From positions 11,229-21,336 of the forward strand of contig JAPPHW010000334.1 of the NCBI GenBank assembly GCA_028820945.1: a stretch of DNA of 10,108 bases, in the 5' to 3' direction. This stretch comes from Defluviicoccus sp. (GTDB taxonomy: Bacteria; Pseudomonadota; Alphaproteobacteria; MPNO01). The position numbers were made by a program, and so were the translations under genes. Of this stretch, positions 1-6,197 are shown in pieces. The notes beneath the pieces were generated by a model. That model was not told the origin of the DNA and searched no databases. It worked only from the letters and a program-made list of their open reading frames with translations. How positions within the stretch are numbered: position 1 is the stretch's first letter; each line of letters begins with the position of its first letter.

Positions 1-1708
1 GTTCGCGCTGCGCCTGGGAGGTGAGGCTGCGCAGCACGACGGTCATGCGCGTGGCGGACTTGCCGACGTCGATGCGGTTGTTCAGGTCCCTGCCGAACGG
101 CAGCGACAGCTCGTAGAGCAGCAGATACTGCGCCGCGAGGTCGGGATCTTCCGGCAGGCGATAAAAGTCCGGATCGTCGCCGTTCATGTTCTTGTTCAAG
201 CGCTTCATGATGTCGGGAAAAGCCTGAACGTGGGACACTTCGGGTTGCGTCCGGAACCATGAGGCGAACGCCTCGACCTTGCGCAGATACGCGGGGTCGG
301 TGATGCCGTCTTCGCGGCCCGACTTGAGGGAATATTCCAGCGTTTCGATGCCGGTGAGGTTGTCGATGACGAAGTCCGAGTCCTGCCGGAACTGGTAGCG
401 CTCGCTCAAATATCTGGTCCAGTTGTCGGTCAGCTCGAGCCGGGGAACGCCGGTGACCAGAACGACTGCGACAACGGCGGAGCACCAGAGCAGGACCGTC
501 CGGCGCGCGACCACGAACCGGCCGAAGCGGTCGAAGAACCCGGACTCCCCGCCACGGGCCTTGCGCGCGCGCATCGGCAGGATCGACAGCAACGCGGGCA
601 GTAGGGTGAGCGAATAGACGAACGCGCAGAACACGCCGAAGGCCACCAGATTTCCGAGAATGCGGAACGGCGGCGAATCCGAGGCGTTCAGGCTGAGAAA
701 GCCGATGACCGTCGTGAGCGACGTAAGAAAAACCGGCCACGCGTTGACCCGAATCGACTCCGAGATCGCCGCGTTGCGGTCCAGACCGCGGCTCAGACCC
801 GCAAGGGTGGTTTCGACGATATGGACCGAGTGGGCGACCGCCACCGTCATCACGATGATCGGCACCCCGGAATTGGCGGGGTTGAACACCGTCCCGATCC
901 AACCGGCAAATCCGACCGTGGTGTTGATGACGAACATCAGCACGGCGACGATCGCCGCCGTTCCCAGCAGGGAACGCAGGAGCACGGCCGCCATGACGGC
1001 AATGATCGCGAAAACGATGGGCGCCAGGGTTTCGAGGTCGTCCCTCGTGGCCTCGGCGAACGCGCGGTGCAACGGAACGTCGCCGGTCAGATAGTAGGCG
1101 ATTCTCGGATCGCGGGCGCGGGCCTCGTCGAGAACGCCGTTGAGATAGTCGGTAATCTCGACCACGGCGGCATCGGGATTGTCCGGCAGGACGAAATCGA
1201 TCACCAGCCCGGCGACCCTCCCGTCCCGCGAGACCAGACGCCCGGCGATTTCGGCGGCGTTCAGCGCCGTCGACGCGATCCGCTCCAGATCCGCATCGGT
1301 CAGCGCGCCGGCTTCCTCGACGAGAGGCCGAACGATCAGCTCGTCCCCGTCCGCCCGGCTGTGGTTGTAGTTGGTGAGCGAGTCGACCCGGGTGGCGTGC
1401 GGCGCCTTCCAGGCTGCCTCGGTGAGCGCCTCGACGGCCGCCAGCGTCTCGCGGGTAAACACGGAACCCTCTCGGGGCGCGATCGCGATCAGCGCCCTGT
1501 TCGACGGGCCATAGGTCTCCTCGAGCGCGTTCAGGGCGGCGAGCTGCGGATTGTCCTCGTCGAACAGGCTGCGATAGTCGTTGGTGACGCCCACGAAGCC
1601 GGCGCCCGCGGTCACCGCGAGCATGACCGCAGCGGCGAGAACGAGGACGATCCAGCGATAGCGCAGGACCGCGTCGGCGAAGCGGTCCACCGGGGCAGGA
1701 GCCGTCAT
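1..1708 (-). CDS. RND/MMPL superfamily exporter, N-terminal part (C-terminus beyond the window)
   Basis: My translation of the minus strand from ATG 1708 stays open to base 1, giving 569 residues without a stop. Hydrophobic segments fit an RND/MMPL fold: TM1 near residues 18-40, a soluble loop about 41-226, then TM2-TM6 near 228-249, 250-272, 279-296, 323-343 and 349-377, TM7 near 402-420, and the beginning of the second periplasmic loop. The TM4 region reads AVAHSVHIVETT and is followed by LTSLTTVIGFLSL, the usual MMPL/COG1033 pattern. Such proteins export lipids or hydrophobic molecules using the proton gradient; HpnN-like hopanoid transporters and MmpL are relatives. The substrate here is unknown. 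Family members are often 750-900 residues, so a quarter to a third is missing. The start is well fixed: an in-frame TGA lies at 1763-1765 and no ATG, GTG or TTG occurs in frame between it and 1708. The gene lies 68 bases downstream of the DUF2236 gene, probably in one operon. Confidence 0.9.
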   Translation of the reverse strand, partial: MTAPAPVDRFADAVLRYRWIVLVLAAAVMLAVTAGAGFVGVTNDYRSLFDEDNPQLAALNALEETYGPSNRALIAIAPREGSVFTRETLAAVEALTEAAWKAPHATRVDSLTNYNHSRADGDELIVRPLVEEAGALTDADLERIASTALNAAEIAGRLVSRDGRVAGLVIDFVLPDNPDAAVVEITDYLNGVLDEARARDPRIAYYLTGDVPLHRAFAEATRDDLETLAPIVFAIIAVMAAVLLRSLLGTAAIVAVLMFVINTTVGFAGWIGTVFNPANSGVPIIVMTVAVAHSVHIVETTLAGLSRGLDRNAAISESIRVNAWPVFLTSLTTVIGFLSLNASDSPPFRILGNLVAFGVFCAFVYSLTLLPALLSILPMRARKARGGESGFFDRFGRFVVARRTVLLWCSAVVAVVLVTGVPRLELTDNWTRYLSERYQFRQDSDFVIDNLTGIETLEYSLKSGREDGITDPAYLRKVEAFASWFRTQPEVSHVQAFPDIMKRLNKNMNGDDPDFYRLPEDPDLAAQYLLLYELSLPFGRDLNNRIDVGKSATRMTVVLRSLTSQAQRE

Positions 1709-1770
1709 CGGGACCGCCCGCGTTGCGGCGGACGGGGCAAACGGGTCGTTACTCGCTTGGCCTCAGGCAT
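1705..1770 (-). CDS. possible 21-codon basic small ORF overlapping the exporter start
   Basis: On the minus strand an ATG at 1770 opens a 21-residue frame that ends in TGA at 1705-1707, overlapping the exporter ATG (1706-1708) in an ATGA arrangement. A purine-rich AGGGA lies just upstream, overlapping the stop codon region of the DUF2236 gene. The peptide begins MPEAKRVTTR and has one lysine and six arginines in 21 residues. The exporter itself has only a weak GC-rich Shine-Dalgarno, so this frame could couple translation from the upstream gene into the exporter. It may equally be chance in GC-rich DNA. I recognise no family. Confidence 0.2.
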   Translation of the reverse strand: MPEAKRVTTRLPRPPQRGRSR

Positions 1771-1776
1771 ACGTCC

Positions 1777-2943
1777 CTACCATTTGGACGACTGTTCGGC
1801 ATAGATGTGGTCCGGCAGTTTGTAGCTGATCCCCTCCTCGTCGAACATCGACACGTCGAGAATTGTGGTCAGGTTGCCACTCTCCCCGGTGCGGTTGGGA
1901 AACAGCCTGTTCCTCAACGCCTCGATCCGGTTGAGCAGGCGGAATTTCCACAGAAACCCCGTGGTCGAGCTCTTGGGATACATGAGCTCGTCGGCGAGTT
2001 CGTTGCCGATAAGCGCGCGCGACACCTGCGAGATGTATCCGGCCAGCTTCTGGCGCTCTCCGCTGTCGTTCAGCCCCGCGAACAACGGCGCCGAGTTGAT
2101 CAACGACGACGCCATGACGATCGACTCCAGGGAGGCGGGAGGTTCGCATATCCGGCCGATCTTGAAGACTTCGAGCGCGTCCTCTTCGTCGCGGTAGAGA
2201 ATCGTCTCCGGAATGCCCATCAGATATCCGGAATACCGCCATACCGCCATGAAGCTTCTTCTTTCCTCGACGTCGAAGGACCCGCCGAGGCTCTTCAGGT
2301 GCCTCAGCAGTCGCGCGGAAAAAGAGGCGATCGCAAAGCCCAGATGCGCCGCGCTCAACGGAACGCCCAGCTCGTCGATGTCCCATTCGTCGGACTTCGC
2401 GAGCAGCTGCCGCAGCCTCGCATGCACCAGCCTCACCCGGATGGAGTGCGTCCACCCGTCGGCATGCTTCTCCATGCCGCCCGGCATGAAGATTTCCAGC
2501 ATATGACGGTTGTTCTGCTTCAAACGCCTCACGCCCTGGTCGCGCAGCCGGCCGGTCAGGAAGAACGACTTGGCGATATTGGTCGAGAAGCCCTCCACCA
2601 GCACGCCGCCCACCATCCCGGCAAGCACCAGCCGCGTATTCCTGTGGAACATGCGGCAGCCCGGCAGAAACGACGGCAGGTCCACCCATTCCGGAGGCTC
2701 GGCGCAGGACGCGAAGAATTCCCGGACCGATCGAGGCGCGTCGCGTAGCCCCTCCTCGTCTCCCACCATGCCAGCCCGGATCAGCCGGCTCGACTCTTCC
2801 TGTCCGACGGCGTCGAGATCGAGGACCATTGCCTCGGCCAACGGGTCGCCGATCATGGTATGGGCGATGTAATTGCCCGCCCTCTCGGGATCGACTTCCC
2901 GCCCCCTCGGAAACCCGTCGATGTAGGCGGTGGGAATTTTCAT
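1777..2943 (-). CDS. DUF2236 / MpaB-Lcp-like heme oxygenase family protein
   Basis: The 388-residue protein resembles the DUF2236 family (ER-bound oxygenase MpaB / rubber oxygenase Lcp catalytic domain). The supporting segments are a glycine-rich hydrophobic stretch near residues 103-119 (TRLVLAGMVGGVLVEGF), a helix at about 125-140, and RVRLVHARLR at 169-178, followed by ELGVPLSAAHLGFAIASFS (191-209) and the MGIPE region (242-246). In Lcp a histidine of a comparable helix is the proximal b-type heme ligand; His174 is the candidate here by analogy. Known relatives oxidatively cleave polyisoprene (Lcp) or a farnesyl chain (MpaB), but most members have no known substrate. No signal peptide is evident, so a cytoplasmic or membrane-associated location is likely. 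ATG 2943 is the start: an in-frame TAA lies only 12 bases upstream. No clear Shine-Dalgarno is visible. The gene probably forms an operon with the exporter downstream. Confidence 0.82.
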   Translation of the reverse strand: MKIPTAYIDGFPRGREVDPERAGNYIAHTMIGDPLAEAMVLDLDAVGQEESSRLIRAGMVGDEEGLRDAPRSVREFFASCAEPPEWVDLPSFLPGCRMFHRNTRLVLAGMVGGVLVEGFSTNIAKSFFLTGRLRDQGVRRLKQNNRHMLEIFMPGGMEKHADGWTHSIRVRLVHARLRQLLAKSDEWDIDELGVPLSAAHLGFAIASFSARLLRHLKSLGGSFDVEERRSFMAVWRYSGYLMGIPETILYRDEEDALEVFKIGRICEPPASLESIVMASSLINSAPLFAGLNDSGERQKLAGYISQVSRALIGNELADELMYPKSSTTGFLWKFRLLNRIEALRNRLFPNRTGESGNLTTILDVSMFDEEGISYKLPDHIYAEQSSKW

Positions 2944-3210
2944 CGTGTGAGCTTAGAACCGGGATACCGGCAAGATCAAAGCCTCAATTCGCGCAATGAC
3001 ATACTGAATTAGATTCGTGCTACAGGACAAGGTCGATCGGCCGCTTCAGGGTGGCGGCCGTGTGCGCGGAGAACGCCGCCGGGATACGTCGGACGGCATC
3101 GGGCCGGTCGACAAGCAAACCGATAATCCTCGATGCATATGCGGATTTTCGAGGCTTATAAGTTGTAAATCAACATATCTCATAAACAAATACGAGAATC
3201 TCCGGTCCCG
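2944..3210. other. non-coding gap, upstream region of the DUF2236-exporter operon
   Basis: These 267 bases separate the stop of the LytTR gene from the start of the DUF2236 gene, both on the minus strand. About 3121-3200 is AT-rich compared with its surroundings. It contains an inverted repeat CCTCGA/TCGAGG (3128-3133 and 3149-3154, 15-base loop), the palindrome GCATATGC (3135-3142) and a 21-base dyad (3158-3178). A small CCGG-GATA-CCGG repeat sits at 2959-2970, just ahead of the DUF2236 start. I see no convincing -35/-10 pair, no tRNA and no credible gene. The likely content is the end of the LytTR transcript and the promoter of the DUF2236 operon. Confidence 0.5.
3158..3178. repeat. AT-rich 21-base interrupted dyad, candidate operator
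   Basis: The sequence reads ATA-A-GTTG-TAAAT-CAAC-A-TAT, so ATA and GTTG are mirrored exactly by CAAC and TAT around a 5-base centre, with a single A/A mismatch on each side. It lies 33 bases past the LytTR stop and about 215 bases upstream of the DUF2236 start, inside the AT-rich patch. There is no T-run that would make it a typical intrinsic terminator. A binding site for a dimeric regulator is the more likely reading. Confidence 0.4.
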
Positions 3211-4008
3211 TCACGCGAGACCCGCCGCCCGGACCTCCGCCAGGTAGCCCCGACTCACGGGCGCCTCGTGGCCGCCGGTCAAGTGCAGCACGGTACGGCC
3301 GTTGCGGCGCGTCGCCCGGGATACATGCCGCTTCGCAACCCAGTAGGAGCGATGCACGCGAAGACCGCCCGCCCCCTCGAGCTCGGCCACCGCGTCGGCG
3401 AAACGCATCAGGACCAGCGTGGAGCCCGCGACGGTAAATGCCTCGACATAGTGATCCGCCATTCTGAGACAAACCAGATCGCGACCGAGCCGCGGCGGAA
3501 GCCGGTCGAGGAACCGGGCACCGGGAGAACGGGCAGGCGATTCGCCGGACGGAGGCACATCGTCCGCCGGCGCGGTCCGGCGCCGCGGCATTACGGAAAC
3601 GACCAGCAGGCTGATCGCAACCATCAGCACGGCCACGCCCAGATAGATCGTCGGCAGGGCTTTCGCGCCGTCATAGTCCGGCCGGAACAGGTTCTCGGCG
3701 GTGTAGACGACCCCGGTACCGGGAATCGCGGCGACGAGCGCCACACCGGCGACCGCCAGGATGCGACCGGGCGTCGAGGCCGCGTCGGTCAGTCGAAGCG
3801 CGAGCATCACGACGCTGCCGCAGACCAGCCAGTTCGCGCCGAGCGCGAGCGCCCAGTAACCGAAGCGGTCGGGGAGCCCCATCGAATCGTAGGTGCCGAA
3901 GGGACCGATGAAGGCGAACAGGCCGAGCAGGCAGACCAGCACCGCGCCCTGGCGGGCGAACGACCGGGGGCCGAGCAATTCACGATGCGTGAACGACAAT
4001 TCCTGCAA
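3211..4008 (-). CDS. membrane-anchored LytTR-family transcriptional regulator
   Basis: With a start at TTG 4008 the protein has 265 residues. Four hydrophobic helices lie near 20-39, 50-72, 82-103 and 118-140, followed by a Pro/Arg-rich linker (141-167) and a LytTR DNA-binding domain (about 168-262). Diagnostic segments of that domain are DLVCLRMADHYVEAFT, LVLMRFADAVAELEG and LRVHRSYWVAKRHV. The N-terminal LLGPRSF...GPFGT segment fits the 4-TM-LytTR architecture I know from alphaproteobacteria. No receiver domain is present and no sensor kinase is visible, so it may sense a signal through the membrane region. The start is uncertain. The frame stays open to a TTG at 4122, which would overlap the divergent DUF2141 gene; TTG 3999 and 3978 are also possible, and no ATG lies before the first membrane helix. 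The gene is divergent from the DUF2141-oxygenase pair and could regulate it. Confidence 0.85.
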   Translation of the reverse strand: MQELSFTHRELLGPRSFARQGAVLVCLLGLFAFIGPFGTYDSMGLPDRFGYWALALGANWLVCGSVVMLALRLTDAASTPGRILAVAGVALVAAIPGTGVVYTAENLFRPDYDGAKALPTIYLGVAVLMVAISLLVVSVMPRRRTAPADDVPPSGESPARSPGARFLDRLPPRLGRDLVCLRMADHYVEAFTVAGSTLVLMRFADAVAELEGAGGLRVHRSYWVAKRHVSRATRRNGRTVLHLTGGHEAPVSRGYLAEVRAAGLA

Positions 4009-4109
4009 CCGACGAATTAATCCGGTCCGTTCCCGTAACCGACAATGACCCGCCCGCCCGGCGCGATCAATACTGGCGGCGGTTGTTCGACTGCATAGGG
4101 ACGAAAGAC
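4009..4109. promoter_or_regulatory. divergent promoter region between LytTR and DUF2141 genes
   Basis: About 100 bases separate the preferred start of the LytTR gene from the DUF2141 start, so both transcripts must begin here or overlap here. On the minus strand TTGTCG and ATTAAT are spaced 18 bases apart just ahead of the LytTR start, a weak sigma70-like pair. On the plus strand AGGGACGAAAG (4097-4107) supplies a Shine-Dalgarno for ATG 4110. No clear dyad is visible in this stretch. The region is assigned by position rather than by strong motifs. Confidence 0.4.
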
Positions 4110-4568
4110 ATGACCTCCACAAAAAGAACGCTTGCGACCGCCGGTTTCGCCGCCGCCCTGGCGCTGGCCGGAACCGCCACGTCGGCGGCCGATCTCGAAG
4201 TCGTGGTCACCGGCCTGAATTCGGCCGAGGGCGAGGCGCGAATCGCGGTTCACAAACGCGTCGCGGGCGTCGAATTCCCGGGTGGCGGCGTCGTCGCGGC
4301 GACCATACGCCCGGCCAGCAAGGGCGAAATCCGCGTCGTCTTCGTCGACCTCGCGCCGGGCGATTATGCGGTGGCGACGTTCCACGACACCGACGGCGAC
4401 GGAAAACTCGGCCAGAACATCGTCGGCATGCCCACCGAGGGATTCGGCTTTTCCAACGGCGCGACCGGGTTCATGGGACCGCCGAGCTTCGACAAGGCCG
4501 CCGTGACGCTGGGAACAAAGGACGCCCGCGTCTCCGTAATCGTGCCGATCTCCTATCCGGGGTCCTGA
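4110..4568 (+). CDS. DUF2141 family secreted protein
   Basis: The product has 152 residues. Residues 1-27 form a Sec-type signal peptide: basic TKR at 4-6, then an Ala/Leu-rich core, with probable cleavage after SAA. The mature part matches DUF2141: DLEVVVTGL (28-36), an F-PGG region, VVFVDLAPGDYAVATFHD (76-93), then DTDGDGKLGQN (93-103), MPTEGFGFSN (107-116) and MGPPSFDKA (122-130). The D-x-D-x-D-G stretch at 93-98 resembles a calcium-binding loop, but I cannot show binding. The fold is probably a beta-sandwich in the periplasm or outer membrane; the biochemical role of the family is unknown to me. ATG 4110 is preferred over the in-frame TTG 4083 because a purine-rich site precedes it and the signal peptide begins there. 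The stop lies 4 bases before the carotenoid oxygenase start, so the two are almost certainly cotranscribed. Confidence 0.88.
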   Translation: MTSTKRTLATAGFAAALALAGTATSAADLEVVVTGLNSAEGEARIAVHKRVAGVEFPGGGVVAATIRPASKGEIRVVFVDLAPGDYAVATFHDTDGDGKLGQNIVGMPTEGFGFSNGATGFMGPPSFDKAAVTLGTKDARVSVIVPISYPGS

Positions 4569-4572
4569 GGCG

Positions 4573-6063
4573 ATGACCGAGATACTCCCCCGCCGCGCGG
4601 CGCTCCGTGCGTTCGCCGGCCTGCCGGTCCTGATGTCGGCGGGCGCCCTGGCCGGAACCCGGGAAGACTTCGCCCAGGCGCTCGAGCGCGACCCCCGGCT
4701 GCTCGGCTTCGCGACCGCGAGGGCCGAGAGCCTGGCGGCCCCGCTGGCGCCGCTGCGGGGCCGCCTCCCATCCGGCCTCTCGGGCATCCTCTGGCGGAAC
4801 GGTCCGGCGGAGCACGAGCGTTTCGGCCACCGCTACCGTCACTGGTTCGACGGCGACGGGATGGTCCAGGCCTTCGCCATCGCGGACGGTGGCGCATCCC
4901 ATCGCGCGCGCATCCTGGATACCCCCAAGCGGCGCCGGGAAACCGGCGCGGGCAAGCGCGTCATGCCCGCCTTCGGAACGCCGGGCACCGGGCCGCTGCT
5001 CGGACCCGACGACATGAATGCGGCAAACACGTCGATGCTCGCTCACTCGGGGCGGCTGATGGCCCTCTGGGAAGGCGGATCGGCGCTGGAGGTCGATCCC
5101 GCGACTCTCGCGGCAGGCGAGTTCGTCGCCTGGCACCCGAACCTGGCCGGCCTCCCCTTTTCGGCGCATCCGAAGGTGGAGCCGGACGGCACGCTGTGGA
5201 ATATCGGCTTCGTAACGAGGCCCCGACCGTCATTGCTGTTCTACCGTATCGACCCGAACGGGAAGCTTCTCAAGGCAAACCTCGTCGATGCCGGACCGTT
5301 GGGGATGGTGCACGATTTCGCGGTCACCGCGCGCCACCTGATCCTCCTGTTGCCGCCCTTCGTGCTGGAGCCGGCGCGGCATGCGACATTCCTGGACTCC
5401 CACATCTGGCGGCCGCAACTTGGCACGCGCGCGCTGACGGTCGACAAGAACACGCTCGAGCCGGTACGCCGCCATGAGCTGCCGCCGGGGTTCCATTTCC
5501 ACCACGGCAACGGCTGGGAGGAACCCGACGGAACGATCCGGCTGGATCTCTGCCAGTCGCCCGATCCGCGCTTCGTTACCGAAGATTTCCGCAGCGTCAT
5601 GGACGGCAGGTTGAGGTTGGGTTCGTCCCATCCGCGCTACCGCCTTGCGGTGCTGCGTCCGGACGGGACGGCGGCTATCGAAGACGGTGCTTCGGGCGTG
5701 GCCGAATTTCCGCGCATCGACCCGCGATATACCGGCCGGCGGCACCGCGCGGTGTTCGCGCTCGCCGGCGGGGATGCCGGGGAAGGCTGGCCGCTCCGGC
5801 GCATCGCCCGGCTCGATCCGGAGCGCGGCGAGACGGATGCCTGGGCCTATCCGGGGCACCAGATCCCCGAGGAGCATGTGTTCGTACCCCGGGGAGACGC
5901 GGAGGCCGACGGCTGGCTGATCGGCCCGTTCCTCGATCTTCGACGCCGCGTCACGGGACTGAACGTATTCGAGGCGGCCCGCGTTTCCGACGGCCCGCTG
6001 TGGGAGGGCGTTCTTCCCTATCCCGTGCCGCTCGGGCTACACGGCGTTTTCGCACCGGCCTGA
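4573..6063 (+). CDS. carotenoid oxygenase (CCD/RPE65) family protein with Tat-like leader
   Basis: The 496-residue product carries the hallmarks of the carotenoid cleavage oxygenase beta-propeller: GILWRNGP (71-78), HWFDGDGM (90-97), and four candidate Fe(II)-binding histidines at 199 (FSAHPKVEPDG), 247 (MVHDFAVT), 310 (HFHHGNGWEE) and 490 (PLGLHGVF). The EEHVFVPR segment (433-440) corresponds to the conserved glutamate-FVPR motif. Members cleave C=C bonds of carotenoids, apocarotenoids or stilbenes with O2. All four ligands are present, so activity is plausible; the substrate is not predictable. The N-terminus has twin arginines (Arg7-Arg8), a hydrophobic stretch (about 12-26) and an ALA cleavage-like site at 25-27, suggesting Tat export, which fits a cofactor-containing enzyme beside a secreted DUF2141 protein. 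The start ATG lies 4 bases after the DUF2141 stop, with GAGG overlapping that stop. Length is normal for the family. Confidence 0.92.
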   Translation: MTEILPRRAALRAFAGLPVLMSAGALAGTREDFAQALERDPRLLGFATARAESLAAPLAPLRGRLPSGLSGILWRNGPAEHERFGHRYRHWFDGDGMVQAFAIADGGASHRARILDTPKRRRETGAGKRVMPAFGTPGTGPLLGPDDMNAANTSMLAHSGRLMALWEGGSALEVDPATLAAGEFVAWHPNLAGLPFSAHPKVEPDGTLWNIGFVTRPRPSLLFYRIDPNGKLLKANLVDAGPLGMVHDFAVTARHLILLLPPFVLEPARHATFLDSHIWRPQLGTRALTVDKNTLEPVRRHELPPGFHFHHGNGWEEPDGTIRLDLCQSPDPRFVTEDFRSVMDGRLRLGSSHPRYRLAVLRPDGTAAIEDGASGVAEFPRIDPRYTGRRHRAVFALAGGDAGEGWPLRRIARLDPERGETDAWAYPGHQIPEEHVFVPRGDAEADGWLIGPFLDLRRRVTGLNVFEAARVSDGPLWEGVLPYPVPLGLHGVFAPA

Positions 6064-6089
6064 AGCCGGGCGCCGCACCATCGTCCTTC

Positions 6090-6117
6090 TTCAAATATTC
6101 CCGATGTGTGGCACAAT
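6090..6117 (+). promoter_or_regulatory. weak sigma70-like promoter candidate for the transporter operon
   Basis: TTCAAA (6090-6095) and CACAAT (6112-6117) are separated by 16 bases and overlap the operator-like dyad. Both boxes are poor matches to TTGACA/TATAAT. The candidate rests mainly on its position in the 134-base gap ahead of a gene with a strong ribosome binding site. Other starts within 6120-6185 are possible. Confidence 0.2.
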
Positions 6118-6121
6118 CGGG
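6100..6121. promoter_or_regulatory. dyad/hairpin upstream of the transporter operon, GntR-like operator candidate
   Basis: CCCGAT (6100-6105) pairs with ATCGGG (6116-6121). Inside, TGT (6107-6109) pairs with ACA (6113-6115) around GGC, leaving G6106 bulged. The inner GTGTGGCACAA (6106-6116) matches the FadR-type GntR consensus TNGTNNNACNA at every fixed position except the first. It lies 77 bases upstream of the binding-protein start, in the only sizeable gap between the oxygenase and the transporter. It has no T-run after it on the plus strand, so it is not a standard intrinsic terminator. No GntR regulator is present in the window. Confidence 0.4.
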
Positions 6122-6197
6122 CCAACGACGAATGCTGTGTCCATACTTCGAGAGCGCTCGTCGGTATTGGGAAGCCATTGATTGTAAGGAGACGGAG

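Noticed and set aside
821..1804. 327-codon plus-strand open frame
   Set aside because: It lies antisense to the RND/MMPL exporter, is rich in Arg, Asp and Gly with no recognisable domain, and reflects GC-rich codon bias on the opposite strand.
1723..2748. 341-codon plus-strand open frame
   Set aside because: It is antisense to the DUF2236 gene, whose family motifs are clear; the plus-strand product is low-complexity and basic.
3128..3154. CCTCGA/TCGAGG inverted repeat as an intrinsic terminator of the LytTR gene
   Set aside because: The stem is only six pairs with a 15-base loop and lacks a T-run on the minus strand; it is noted in the gap description but not called a terminator.
3017..3247. 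76-codon plus-strand frame in the non-coding gap
   Set aside because: Arg/Gly-rich start, no family resemblance, no clear ribosome site, and it runs into the antisense of the LytTR gene.
3268..4020. 250-codon plus-strand frame
   Set aside because: It mirrors the LytTR gene, whose DNA-binding domain and membrane helices are recognisable on the other strand.
6109..6125. TGGCAC resembling the -24 element of a sigma54 promoter
   Set aside because: The matching -12 element is absent: at the right spacing the sequence is GGCCA rather than TTGCA, so the invariant GC is lost.
6000..6197. 66-codon upstream extension of the binding-protein frame
   Set aside because: It overlaps the carotenoid oxygenase gene and would put residues before an obvious signal peptide; AAGGAG directly precedes ATG 6198.
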